Source: Anas platyrhynchos | Lineage: Eukaryota > Chordata > Aves > Anseriformes > Anatidae | NCBI RefSeq assembly: GCF_047663525.1 | Contig: NC_092597.1 | Location: 24,762,501-24,826,500, forward strand | Length of the DNA: 64,000 bases | Direction: 5' to 3' | In this document: positions 14,300-26,432 of the stretch, piece by piece | How positions within the stretch are numbered: position 1 is the first letter of the stretch | Layout: each line of letters starts with the position of its first letter | Program-made: the position numbers and the translations under genes | Notes under the pieces: generated by a model | What the model saw: the letters and a program-made list of their open reading frames with translations, nothing else | Told to the model about the DNA's origin: nothing | The model's database searches: none

Positions 14300-17200
14300 A
14301 GGCGCGGGGTGGTGACAAGCCCCTGGGATGAGCTTTCTGCCCGCCCACCTCCCAGCCTCGCAGGAGCGCTAATCCCAGGTGCTGCTGCTGTTGGGGCGAA
14401 ACCGGGAGCTCAGGATTGCATCAGCAGGGATGGGCAGCACGGGAGGGGGCACAGCTACAGGCCAGGGCTCCTGGCGTCCCTCCCGGGCACTGGCCTGGCC
14501 CTGCAAAAGGAGGGACAGAGCTGAGTCACAGCCGGCGACCACGTCCCCACCTTGCCCCAGGGCAGGCAGGCAGCCCCAGTACCAAGCCCAGGCTCGTGCT
14601 CAGCACCACACCGTTCACCCTCACGTGGCAGGGTCTGCAAGCACTGAGGGGTGGGAGCCACCATCGGCCCCCCGGCATGGGCACAGCCACCCGGGGCTCC
14701 CCACACCAGCAGGGAGAAGCAGGAGGGCACAGCGCTGCAGCCCGGGGGTCCGCAGTGGTGCAGGGCTGGAAGCCTGGGACCGTGCTCAGGGGAGCCTGCC
14801 CTGCCCACCGCCCTCTCAAAGTCCAGGTTTGTGTTACTTGGTGTGCACTGGGAGTTCAAACTCCAGCCCCACGAACCCAGCAGAGGTTGGCACGTGCCCA
14901 CTGTGACCGGCTGCAGGGCACCCAGCATCCTGTGTGCTTGGCGAGCTGGGGGTCCCAAACACACAGCTGGGGGGCTCCGGGGGCTCAGCCTTGCCTGCAC
15001 TCCCCAGCGGGGGCCCTGGCTGGGAGCCAAGCAAAGGTGCCGGGGCTGGACGTGCTGGTGCATGGGGCAGGGGCATGCACGTCGCCTGTGCACTGTCCCC
15101 TGGGCTCTGCCCTCACAGGGGAGAGCAGCCCCAGCCCCCCCAGGCCGTGTCCCACTGCCCTCTGCCAGAGGCTTCTGCGGGCACAGCAGAAGGCGAAGGA
15201 GTAAAGTCCCCGTGCAGGGTGGGGTGGGGAGAGGAAACGCTCTGCATCTCACGCTGGGAACAGAAACTTCCCAGGAGCTGATTCCTTCAGTGGTGTTGAC
15301 CTAGGCTGGTTCTGCTGGCAGCTGGCACGACAGGGCAAGGGGCAGACCGGGGAAGAGGGTGAGAGGTGTCCTTTGGGAACCGTGCCCTGTCCCCATAAGC
15401 ACCCAGATGCACCCAGCGTCACTGCAGCTGGCAGAGCAGCCCTGGGAGGCTGCAGCGTCCCCCGGCAACCCCTGCCCTGCACAGCCCCACCGGCCCCACA
15501 GTCTGGGCAGCCTCCACCCCCTGTAGCACAGCCAGGCTCCTGACCTGGCTTTGGGAACTGGGATCAGGAAACAACATACCCCAAGCCATGGCTGTGATGG
15601 CACCCTGGAGACCGGGGGAGCCCCACACGCCCTCCACTGTTCTGTGCCCTTGCAGAGCCAGCTCTCCCACGCAGACCCCAGCGCCCAACCCCACGTACTT
15701 CTCACCTGCAGACTGCAGCCCCCCAACACACCGCTCCCAGCCCAGCACGGCTGCCTGCACCACCCCACACCACCCCCTGCTCCATCTCCCCCTCCCCAGT
15801 GCACGCAGCCCCCAGCCTCCCCGCAGAGCCCCCACCTCCACACGGGTCCCTGCCCACAGCGCACAGGCGGGCAGCGGTGTGGGGTCTCCCTGCTCACCAC
15901 CTCCAGCCCCAGGGTGCACACACAGCTCCCAGCTCCCCGTAGCTCTCCTGAGCCGCACGCCCACTCCATAACCTCTCACCCCCCCGGAGCCCCTCCATCA
16001 CATGCGTGCTCCGCAGCCCCCATGCACATGAGCGCCACAGCCCCGAGCACGCTGCCAGACCCCGTCCCACACGCCACGGTCCCGCTGTGTCCCCTGCGTG
16101 TGCGCAGCCCCTGGTCCCCCAGCCCAGCCCACGGGCACCCCAGGCAGGCCCCCAGCCCCTGCGGGGGGGTCTGCCCAGCACCCACCTTTCTGCACTCAGC
16201 CGTGGGGTGCAGCAGGTGCTGGGGCTCCCGCCTGCCCCCTTGCCATCGAGGCGCCCTGCCTGCGCCCTGCCTGCGCCCTGCCTGGGCTCTCTGCTCCGCT
16301 AGTTCAGGCACCAGTAGGAAGGAAAGTTTCCTCCTCGTGCTCCAAGGGAAGTAACCTGAACCGTTCCTCGGCACCTTAACCCCTGTGCTGCTGGCCGCCC
16401 CTACCCGGAGGGCTGGGGGGCCACGGCATGGTGCAGGGGGGCCGCGGCACAGAGCCCAGCCGGGGTGCCAGGGCTGTCCGGCACAGCACCGGCACAGGGA
16501 CGGGGCGAGGCACCACTGCCTGGGGAAGGCGCTGCCAGGTCTGGGCACACCGGGGCCCCCCAGGGCAGACGGGGATGCCAGCGAGCTGCAGGCCCCACCT
16601 TGGCCACCGCCGCCCCATCAGGAAGGCACTGCTTGGAGGAGGCTGCCCACCGGCCCTGCGCAGCCTGGGCACCCCCGTGCCCCGCTGCCAGGGACAAAAC
16701 ACCTCTGCCTGCCCAGCCCCCAGAGCCCCCCAGCACCCTGCCGAGTGTCCCCTCCCTCACACCGGCCTTTGCCAGCACACTCGTCCCTAGGGGTGGCAAG
16801 GAAGGGGACAAGCCACCAGGGGACAAGCCACCACCCGCCAGCAGCAACAGCCTGGCTGTGCGCCCCTCGGCACGCAGTGCACCCGGGCACCCCAGGAACA
16901 TTGACCCTGCAGGATTTCCCTGGCCGGGGGAGAAGTCTCCCCCTGTCCGTGGCAGGGAGAGGTTAAACACTCCTGTCGAGGGTGTGCAGGTGCCTGCAGA
17001 AGGGCTGGGCATGTGCCAGGCTCTGTCCTGCTGCTCTCCATCGCACTGCCAGGGAGGGAGGCCGGAGCGGGGAACGTGCTCCCACAAGCAAGCCCCGGCT
17101 GAGCTCAGGGGAACCCGGGAACTCGTCGGTGCCAAAGCCTGGCCGGGGACGGGCCAGCCCCCAGCAGCCTCCCAGTGCCAAGGGGCTGGGGCCAGCTCTG

Positions 17201-18492
17201 CCTCTTGCCTCCGCAGCCCTGCCCCAGGCAGCAGGAGCGAGGTCTCTCCTGAGGTCTCTCCTCTCGCACGGCCACCCCTGCCCCATCCCAGCCGGGGCTG
17301 TCCCCACGCTGCTGGGCTCAGGGCTGCAGCCCTCCCGGGTCGGGGCCAGGGCAGGGAGCTTGGCCCATCCCGTTCTCCCTGCCCTGCACGCAGGGGGGAC
17401 AAGGGAGCAGCCGGAGCAGGAGCCGGACTCACCCAGCCGCAGCAGCCTCCACGGCCCTCGGCGTCGTGCAGACCCACGGGGCTGAAGCTCTGGTGGGACA
17501 CAGGAAAGGGCGGCGAGGACGGAGCTGTTACCGGAGGTGCCCGAGTGGTTCATCATCACGTGTGGCCAGGCACGCGCTGCTGACCACCACAGCGCTGGGC
17601 TGGAGCACGGGTACAGCCCAGAGCAGCCGGGGCTGCCTGCCCATCGCCCCCTTCCCCCCCACACCCGGGCTGCCTGGAGCACGGCGGCACCGTGCTGAGC
17701 CCCTCGCTGCCCTGTCCCAGCCCACGACACATCCCAGCCCAACACGTCCCAGCCCAACACGTCCCACCCCTGACACGTCCCACCACCGCGTGGCTCGGGC
17801 GGCTGCTGGGAGGAGAAGGAGGAGGAGGAGGGCTGGCAGCGATGAAGAAACGGCTGCCCAGCTCGGTGACCTGACGAGCTGCTGGGGTGTACGTTGGGCA
17901 GCTGGGGAAGGGTTAAGCTGCAGAGAGGAGACAGCAGGAAAATTCCTTCCAAGCAGAGTCACCGTTTCCCTGTCGGGGAAGTGGAGGCAGAGCCCGCGGG
18001 AGCACAGCTGGCCGGGGCGGGCGGGAGGGAAACGGGACAGGAAGGGGCCCCCGCGCCAGCCCGGACATTGGTGGCTGGGGGGCCAGGGGGGAGCACAGGG
18101 CACCACTGAGCAGAGATGTGGCTGCCACCTTCCCTTCCTCACCAGCACCCAGCCACAGCAGGGACAGGGACGGGGACAGGGATGGGGATGCTCCGCTGCA
18201 CAGCAGGCAGGGAGGCCGGCAGGAGGGCAGCGGGGAGGGCACGGGTTGGGGGCCCGGCTGCCCAAGGCCCTGGGCAGGGGATGCCGCTGTCCCAGCCCCA
18301 TAGCGTGGCCATCCCACACCCCCGCCTGCTCCAGGGATGCAGCACCCAGCAGGCAGCACCCCAGGGCCCCATCACCCCTCCAGCAGCCTCTGCCAGGCAG
18401 AAACTCCCAGGCAGAGCTGTACAGAGCCCCCAGCCCCGCATCCCCATCCAGCCAGGCCAGCAGCACCCACCAGACACAGGTTCTCACAGTGG
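14300..18492. other. Intergenic DNA between the ANPEP 5' end and the AP3S2 3' end
   Basis: About 4.2 kb of GC-rich DNA with no gene model that I can support. Many overlapping open frames exist on both strands, but all are low-complexity and lack domains or coherent splice sites. Short repeats include three consecutive CCTGCCTGCG-like units at 16256-16290 and three AACACGTCCC/GACACGTCCC-type units at 17735-17790. Upstream myeloid or intestinal ANPEP control elements could lie here. Confidence 0.45.
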
Positions 18493-18498
18493 TTTATT
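18493..18498 (-). terminator. AP3S2: Poly(A) signal of AP3S2
   Basis: AATAAA on the minus strand, 400 nt past the stop codon at 18898-18900. Confidence 0.75.
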
Positions 18499-18897
18499 AG
18501 GAGGAAGGACACGCTCTCAGCATGCACATGTCCTGGGCGCAGCAGGGGCATGTGGACAGGCCCCACCTGCCCCCCCGCAGCGTTTGGCAGGGGTCCCGGA
18601 GGCAGGGCACAGCTCCCCAACGCCCTCCCCCCAACACCGTGCCCCTGCCCAGGGGGTGCCCCCGTGCCACCCCGACCAGGCGACCGCGGAGGGAGGGCGA
18701 GGAAGAAGAGCCACCCTTGCTGGGCAGCCAGAGGGCACGGCTCAGCCCGGGGTGACGGACATGGCTCCGCTCTCATCGGGTCCCACCGCTGCTCTCTGCC
18801 CTCTGCCAGCCCCGGGCAGGCACGGGGAGCCCAGCGGCCACCGGCGCCCCCCTGCCAGAGCGAGCCCAGGCCGTGGTCCCTCCTCGCCTCGGGCCGC

Positions 18898-21800
18898 TCA
18901 CATGAACTGGGACAGGCTGGGCACTTTGATGTTGATGTCTCCGATGTTGATGTTGCGAGGGATCTCTGGCAGGTTGATGTTCTTCACGGCCGACACGGCG
19001 CGGGATGGAGCGGCCGAGAGGCCTCCCTGCTGGCGAGAGGGGAGCGGTGACCGCTCAGCCCCGCGGGGCAGCACACAGGGCCCAGCACACACAGGGCCCA
19101 GCACACACAGGGCCCAGCACACACAGGGCCCAACGCCTGTGGCACGGCACACGCAACACACGCAGCACACGCAGCACACGCAGCACATACGGGCCCAGTG
19201 CCTGCAGCCCTGCCCCAAGCCTGCCGGGAAGGGCCCACACCCAAAACGCAGCCTCCCCAAGGCTCGGGTGCTGCTGACAGCACGCTATCTGCCGAGGCCG
19301 GGGCCGCGTTTCCCTCCCTGCTATCACATCACGGCCGCATCTTCGCAATGACAATGCAAACAGGGGCCATAAACTTTTCACTGCCTCACGTTATTAACCT
19401 TGACAGGAACGGTGATAGCCGTGCTGGGGCTGCTCCCCGTGCTCCCAAACACGGAGCACAGCTGGGGAGGCGTTGCCCGAGCCCCTCCCCGGGGACACGC
19501 ACAGCTTGTGCCAGCTCCTCTTGCCCCACAGAGGCAGCCCCCACTCGCTGCCCACCCACGTCGCGGCCTGGAGGACACCAGCCCCTTGCACAGGCGCACG
19601 TTTTGACCCCCCGCTGCCCCACACCGACACCTGAGCACATCTCCCCACACCCCCAGACCCCCGGGCTGTCCCCACCGGAGAGCTGCGGCATCGCCACTCA
19701 CCTCCGCCTTCTCCAGCTTGTTCTGGGCCTCTGCCTGCGCCACGATCTCGTTCATGTTGGTCTCCAGGACCATGCCGCCCATCACCACCTCCTGCAGGAT
19801 GTAGTGAACCTGGAACACAAGAGCAGGCTGCGAACACAGCCCGTGGCTGTGCCAGGGGGGGCACAGGGGCAGGCTGGCGTGGAAGCCACGCTGGGGGTGA
19901 CATCGACCTGAGGCAAACCCAGCTCCTTCCTCCTCTCAGCCAGAAAGCACGGGCCCGACAGCCCCACACACAGAGCTCCGAGGGCAAGAGGACAGCCCCG
20001 TCCTCACAGAGGGGCAGCCTCATCCTCTGACGGATGCCCAGGGCCTCCCCGCAGCCTCCAGGCACGCTGCTCCCTCCCAGTGAAAGCCAGGCCAGAGGCA
20101 GAGCCCAGCTTCATTGCTTTCTCTTAGAAAAGATGGGGCTGTGGCGCACACACACAAGGCACAAAGCTGTTAAGAGATTCCCCTTCCTTCCCCTGGGTCA
20201 CCCAGGCCCAAGGACAAGCCGGAGCAGTCCCCGAGCTGTGAGCTGCTGCCTCCCACCAGCCCCAGGACACCAGCAATGCCCCACAAACACCGCCCTGGAC
20301 AAGGCCCATCTTGGTTGGCAATCCAAGGAAAACAAGATAAAGGGGCCGCAGGGGGCTGGGACATGCTGTGCTGCAGCAACACACCTTTGGCTATGCCAAC
20401 CTGCACAGCACCACATTCCCTGCTGAGTCGGCAGCTTCCAGCACCATCCAGCACAGATTATGAGTTTATGGCTCTTTGGATACTTCCGTGAAATAATGCT
20501 ATTCCTGGAAGATTGTTAAGTTATTACATCGTTTTATGGCTGCATGAGGGCTGATTGCACTTGCGAATATTGTGCGACAAACACTGCCAGAGCAATGCAC
20601 TGAAAAGCAAAACAATACCGAGAACCCCTCCCCGAGGAGGGGAAAATCCAGCATTGTGCAAGCCACGGGCCCGGTGCCCCCACAGCCTCTCTGTTGGATC
20701 TGTCAGTGCCAGGAGCTCCACGGTGTGTGGGACCAGCCTGGCAGCAGCACGGCGAGGGCCCGGCACAGCCCTGCCTGCCCGAGACACCCCGGCAGCCCAG
20801 CCACCTCCGTGCACCCCCCTCAGCACCGTCCTGGTTCGCACCCACCCCCCGCACACCCTGAACCGCACGGCGCTGGCAGCTCCCTGCAACCCGAGAGCAT
20901 CTGGGATGCAGGAAACGTTGTTCCTTCAAGATCTGGCTTCAGTCCAAATTGGACCTAAACCAGCATGGCAGAAATCCCAACAACCTTTTGTTTTCCAAAC
21001 TGAACACAGGGCTTCCTGAACTAACCACGTCCCCCCCCTGGGAGCTCGCAGCTGCTGGGCAAAGCTCACGTTCTCCTCAGGCACAAGGCGCAGGGGCTGG
21101 GCAGTGAGGCCACCCCACCCCGCAGCCTTCTTGGGGCCTCCCCATGACTTCTGTGCCTGCAGCTTCCCCTTGGGACCGGGGGATCCCTGCAGCTCTAAGG
21201 TCGCTGCTTCCACAGCTGACAGCCCAAAGGCACACGTGCCCCTGGTGCCTGGGAGCTGTAGACCCGGCTGTGCGCTGCAGGGCCAGGGGCCACGAACACG
21301 GCTCCAATGGCATGGACCTCGTGCTGCTGCCCCAGCCAGAACCCGCTGCATTCAGCACGTTCTCAGCCAACGTCTCTGCTGAGCAAACCAGCATTTTCCA
21401 GTTGGTGTCAGCCTAAGTCCCCCCCGCTTCTAGTCATGGACTCATAAAATCGGTGTGGATTTTGTTCCCCTGGTGGCAGGGGGAACCCAGCCGCACGCAG
21501 CCCTGCCCAGGTGTGCGAGGGGCAGTGGGGAGAGCAGGGGGCATGGCCGTGTGCCCCAGCACTGCACCACCAAGCACTTGGACAGCGGGTGCCTGACCTC
21601 CAAGAAACAGAAAAATGCCAAACACAGAAAGACAGCAGGGCCAAACAGCAGGGCAGGCTGATAGCGGCCAAGGACCACAGTCAAGGCTGGGAAACAAAGG
21701 GAGCCCAGCACCGGATATAAACAAGCGAGCCTGGGGAAAGCTGAGCCCAGGACCAGGACTGTCCCTATCAGAAACCCTCCCTGACTTCTCGCCTTTGAAC

Positions 21801-24800
21801 TTGTAGCTTGGCAAAAGGGCTCGGAGGAAGGGCACTTTGTGCTACTGCTGGCTAAGCGCACGAGCAAGAGGGCAACCTCTCCGGCCTGCGGGCTGCTGAT
21901 TCAGGGTAAAGCTGCCAGGTCTCAGCCATGCCTCAAACAAAAGCAAATGAAAGTGCACCCTACCCAAGATGTGGCCTCAGATTTCAGTGGCTGACATCAC
22001 TTCTTCCCTGAAAACTCCTCTTATAATCATCCTTACTCTTCCTCTTCTTTTGCTTGCTTTGATAAGAGCACTTTTGCTGACTAAATAATCAACCTTGTAA
22101 CATCTCTAAAAGTTTACAGCCAGTCAAATAATAAAGTCAAAGTCTTACCTAACCAGCTGCTAGAACATTCAGCTGCTCTAGGTCACCTAAGAACATTTGC
22201 CGGTTCTGTTTCTCTGCCAGACAGTTCCTAAGTTGGAATCACCGACAGGAAGGGAACATTTTTACAGCCTTATCGATTTTTCACTCCTTTTTTTTTGTTG
22301 GCATGTTTTGTCTTCAAGAAAGCAGGAACAGCCTTATCAAGAGCAGCACAAGTCCAGCACACGTCACCTAACCCTCCTTTCCCTAAGGACAGACCCTGCT
22401 ATCTGCAGCTCCATCTAGGAGACGATCAAAGAGAAGACATTTCCGCCCAGAGGCTCTGTCCAGCTGAAGAGGAAACATTAGAGGTTGTGGCTCAAATGAA
22501 AGTTTACCAAACACTTTGTATTCCAAATACTTCCATTGTTCCTCTTTTTTTTTTCCCTGCAACTCCCCCAAAACATTAACACGGCTCCAAATGGTGTCCT
22601 GCAGCACAGCAGAGGAGGTGAAGCACCCACACACGCAGCCAGAGCCAGGCACAGCCCCATCAGCACCCGTCCTGTGTGGAAGGTGAGGAGCAAAGCCACG
22701 GCACCGAGCCTGCCGCCCGGGGGCAGCCCCCAGGAGCAGCCCTCAGGCACAGAGCCCCAGCACACTGCAGCAGAGCACGCGGCCCCAGCAGGGTTTCACT
22801 CTGGGCACGGCAGCCCCAAGCTCGTGGCAGCCCCTACACAGCCTCCAGGCTCAGAGCCAGGCCCTGCACGCGGGGCCGCGGGCACTGCAGCGAGGGGCTG
22901 GCAAGGAAGGCACTGGGGGAGCAGGCAGAAGCCTGGAACCCACCTTGTCCATGTGGAAGATGAGGTCCAGCTCGCAGACGTTCTCAAAGCACTTGTCCAG
23001 CGTCTCCACGAACACCTGAGGGGGGAGGAAAGGGAAGGTCAGTGCAGAGCAGGACCCACAGAGGTACAGCCCCGACCAGAACCCATCAGATCGCTCTTCA
23101 CAGCCTAACCAGGGCCAAGGCCTGGCAACCCCACCTGCCCTGAACAGCCCTACCTGCCCCAAATAACCCTATCTGCCCCAAATAACCCCACCCTCCCAGC
23201 CCGAGGCTCCCCAGGAGCCGTGCCCCAGGGACATTTGGGGGACAGGGGAGGCACCGAGCAGGCTGGGCAGACCCGCGTGGGGCGCAGCCAGGCAAGGGAA
23301 ACGCCTTTCACATGGGCACTGCCTGACGGTGCTGGGACAACAAGAGGCAGTGCTCCCCTGAAGAGGTTTCTGTACCCGGCTGCTATTGTCTCCTGTTCCT
23401 GGCACTGCCCTTGGCACCCAGAACGTCCAGGTGCAGGGATCTGACCCAGGGCCAAGCTCAAAGGACCTGGCACATGGACAACTGCACCGAAATGCAGAGC
23501 TTGGCCTTTATGGGGGAGAAACCCAGGTGTTGGTGCCTGGATCCACTGCAGCCACGTGGGACAAGAGCTGGTCAGCGTGCTCGGGGTGTCCTGCAGCCGG
23601 CTGGAACCGCCTGAAAGGGGCCAAGTTCTGGGAACTGCGCAGTCCCAACAGCTGATCCGGGCACGGCACGCATCCTCCCACAGCCTGCTGCGCCAGCACT
23701 CTCACGTGTGCCTCTACTGGATTTAGCAAGGGCCACTTTAGATGCCCACACAGGGCTTGAACATGATTTAAAAACACACTAATACATTCATTGAGGTGCA
23801 CTTGCCCCAGTGTTTCCCCACAGGTGAGTTCTAAGCCATGTCAGCCAACACATGCAGCACCTGGCAGCATGGTCTGGGTCTGGCTGCGTTCACAGAGCAG
23901 CTTCTGTCACTTCCATGCACAGGCGTGTTTCAGACATGTAAGCACCATTGGGAGGCTGAGGAGGCCAGGCAGCCAGCAGGGACCGCACAGGGGGTAAGGC
24001 ACCTCCCCATGGCCCAGCAGAGCGCTGGTGCTGCTACAGAGGCATGGGCTGAGGGCACAGACACCCGGTGCTGCTGTCACTGCGCTGGCACCGGGCTCCC
24101 CGGGGACCTGGACACCGCTGTCCTGCCAGCACCAGCACCCCAACTCGGGGTCCAGGGGTGTCCCCAGCACTGCCACAGCTGCACCCGGTGCGGGCACAGC
24201 GCTGCCCTGGGACACGGCCTTTGTGCACAGCATCCAGCCCCATCACGCCAGCGCCCAGCCCAGGAGGAAGGGTCTGGGCACAACTCAGGGAGAGCAAGAG
24301 CCCGTGCTGTCCCCGCTGCTGGCAGCGCCCGCTGCCCATCACAGCACCTCCAGCTGCTCCGGGCGAGGGTCTCTGCCCAGGCACCCAGGGGCTGAGCACC
24401 CGCACCCACGGCGGCCACCCCCTGGCAGCGGGGTCCCCCCGCAGACGGACCTGGATGAGGTCCAGGATGCCCAGCTCGCTCTCGGAGGAGTCCACGCAGA
24501 AGACGAAGTAGAGCGTGGCGTAGTGCCGGTAGATCAGCTTGTAGTCAGCGCCGCCGAACAGGCTGCGGGGACACGGGGACGGGCGAGGGGCTTCAGGAGC
24601 GGGGCCGGGGCTGAGCCCCCCCAGGCCGCCCCTCGGCAGGGGCAGGCGGTTACCTGCCGCACTCCAGGAAGTTGCAGATGTGCTCATCGCGCTTGAGCAC
24701 CAGGTGGAAGGTCTCCCTGATGAGCTGCTGCTGCACCTCCTCCGCCTGCGGGGAGCCGGGGGCAGGCGGCCATGGAACGGCGGCCCGGGGAGACGCGGAG

Positions 24801-25085
24801 CGCCCGCGGTGCTCGGGGCCGGCAGGGCCGGGAGGGCCGGGAGGGCACGGGGCACACAGCCCGGAGCTCGGAGCTCAGAGCCCGGAGCCCCACCGCCGCC
24901 CGGACCCCCACGGGCCCCGGCCGTGCCTTCGGGCTGCGCACCCAGCGCCCCCCGCCCGCCCCCGCCGCCCCCCGGCCCCAGCCGAGCCCCGCCGCCCCCC
25001 GGCCCCGGCCCCGCACCAGGTGCTGGTAGAAGCGGACGAGGCGCGGCTTGCCGTGGTTGTTGAACACCAGCACGGCGTTGATCAT
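18898..25085 (-). CDS. AP3S2: AP-3 adaptor complex subunit sigma-2
   Basis: Small (sigma) subunit of the AP-3 coat, which sorts cargo from endosomes to lysosomes and related organelles. Six coding exons: 25085-25017, 24745-24654, 24562-24451, 23015-22944, 19809-19702, 19026-18898. They total 582 nt and 193 residues, the same length as human. The protein begins MINAVLVFNNHGKPRLVRFY. It contains the clathrin-adaptor small-chain core (YKLIYRHYATLYFVFCVDSS, ELGILDLIQVFVETLDKCF, HMDKVHYILQEVVMGGMV) and ends in the sigma-3 C-terminal tail NINLPEIPRNINIGDINIKV. All splice phases agree. Exon 6 has a tandem CAGCAG acceptor, so a form with one extra Gln is possible. Intron 4 (about 3.1 kb) is the largest and has no recognised gene inside. 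The gene starts in a CpG island. Confidence 0.97.
19071..19191. repeat. Short tandem repeats in AP3S2 intron 5
   Basis: Four copies of a 17-bp unit (GCACACACAGGGCCCA type, 19071-19133) followed by a 9-bp CACACGCAG run (about 19147-19190). The repeats begin about 40 bp upstream of the exon 6 acceptor in transcript order. Confidence 0.85.
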
Positions 25086-25650
25086 CCCGGCGGCTGCCCG
25101 GGACGCGCCGGAAGCAGAACGGGGCCGGCGGCGGCCGCAGCCCCCCCGCAGGAAGCCCCTCACCCGCCCCGGAAACGCGCCGGGGGGGCGGCCCCGGGCC
25201 CGGCGGGCAGAGAACCGGGGGCCCCGCGCCCCCGCCCCGGGGAGGCTCAACGGGAACTCGCGGCCCCCCCCGCGGCACGGGCTGCGAGCACAGCCGCTCC
25301 CCCTGGCCGCGAGCTGGGCCCCTGCGGGCGACCCAGGGCTGGCACGGCCCGGCACGGCCCGGCACGACCCGGTCCGGTATGGCCCGGTATGGCCCGGTAC
25401 GGCCCGGTACGGCCCCGGCCCCCGCAGCTGCTCCCGGCCGCGCCGCCAGGAGGCGCCCCCGCCACGGGGCTACGGTGACCGGGCGGGGAGGGGGCGCCTG
25501 GGCGGGGCCTTGCGGCTGGCCACGCCCTCCGGGGGTCGTGGGCGGGGCCCTGGCTCGCCTCGCCCCGCCCCCCCGTTTCGGTACCGGCCCCCAGGTGCGC
25601 GGGGCCGGGAGCCCCCCGGAGGGCGGCCACCGGCGGCGACCCCCCCGTGC
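24750..25650. promoter_or_regulatory. AP3S2: CpG-island promoter of AP3S2
   Basis: Dense CpG sequence surrounding exons 1 and 2 and extending about 560 bp upstream of the start codon, without a clear TATA box. GGGCGGGG/GGGGCGG Sp1-type boxes recur at 25480-25570. It includes an in-phase decamer array (25341-25420). No plus-strand gene begins here that I can recognise. Confidence 0.7.
25341..25420. repeat. Decamer array in the AP3S2 promoter island
   Basis: Eight consecutive 10-bp units in exact register, drifting from GGCACGGCCC through GGCCCGGTAT to GGCCCGGTAC. It lies 256-335 bp upstream of the AP3S2 start codon. Confidence 0.85.
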
Positions 25651-26189
25651 TGAGCCACTCTGAGAGGGGTGAAGGAGCACGGCCCGTTGGGTCCCGGGGA
25701 GGAGCAGCCAGAGACAAAGGGCACGGGGCCGGGACTGGCACAGAGGGATGGCCCGGCCGTCACGGCTGGAGGGACATCAAGGGCTGCGAGAAGGATCCAG
25801 TGCGCTGTGTGGTGGAAGAAAGAGGCAGACGGGAACATAAACATCATTGCTTGGTGGGAAAAGGGAATAAAATAACCTTGGGTACTGAGAAGCCATCTTT
25901 GGTACAGCCTTCATATAAAAACCTCGTTTGTGACCAGATTTAACACTGCTGATTTGAAGAGGGGAAAGATGGCAAAGATCCAGGCGCAAGGACACCGGGC
26001 TCTGCAGGAGGGGGCCACCAGCACCCATGGGTGCAGAGCTGCCCCAGCACTGTGCTTGTCACTGGGGTGACACCAGAGCGAAGCACCTAAAATGAAGCAC
26101 GCATGCCCCATAGGGCAGGGTGAAGAAAGGAACAACCCATGCCCATTTCACCAGAGAAAACCTCATCAGTGGCCACCGGCTTGTAATGG

Positions 26190-26432
26190 CTTCAAACTAG
26201 AAGAGAGGAGATTTACATTAGATATAGGGAAGAAATTCTTCACTCAGAGGGCAGTGAGGCAGAGGCACGGGCTGCCCAGAGGAGCTGTGGGGCCCCCATC
26301 CCTGGCAGTGCCCAAGGCCAGGCTGGGGGCGGCCTGGGCTGGGGGCAGGGGGCCCTACCCATGGTGGGGGGGGTGGAATTAGATATTTTTTTAGGTCCTT
26401 TCCAACCCAAAGCGCTCTGGGATTCCATGAGT
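26190..26432 (+). mobile_element. CR1 LINE 3' fragment, plus orientation
   Basis: Carries the standard avian CR1 tail signatures in order: AAGAAATTCTTCACTCAGAGG, a GGGCTGCCCAGAGGAGCTGTGG-type segment, a CCAAGGCCAGGCTGG segment, and the terminal GGTCCTTTCCAACCC followed by ATTCCATGA, the octamer-like CR1 end. It is heavily 5'-truncated, as most CR1 copies are, and abuts the first unit of the minisatellite. The preceding stretch 25660-26190 holds nothing that I recognise. Confidence 0.88.

Noticed and set aside
14300-18480. Possible extra gene between ANPEP and AP3S2
   Set aside because: No frame shows a recognisable domain or splice-compatible neighbours. Human synteny has none here either.
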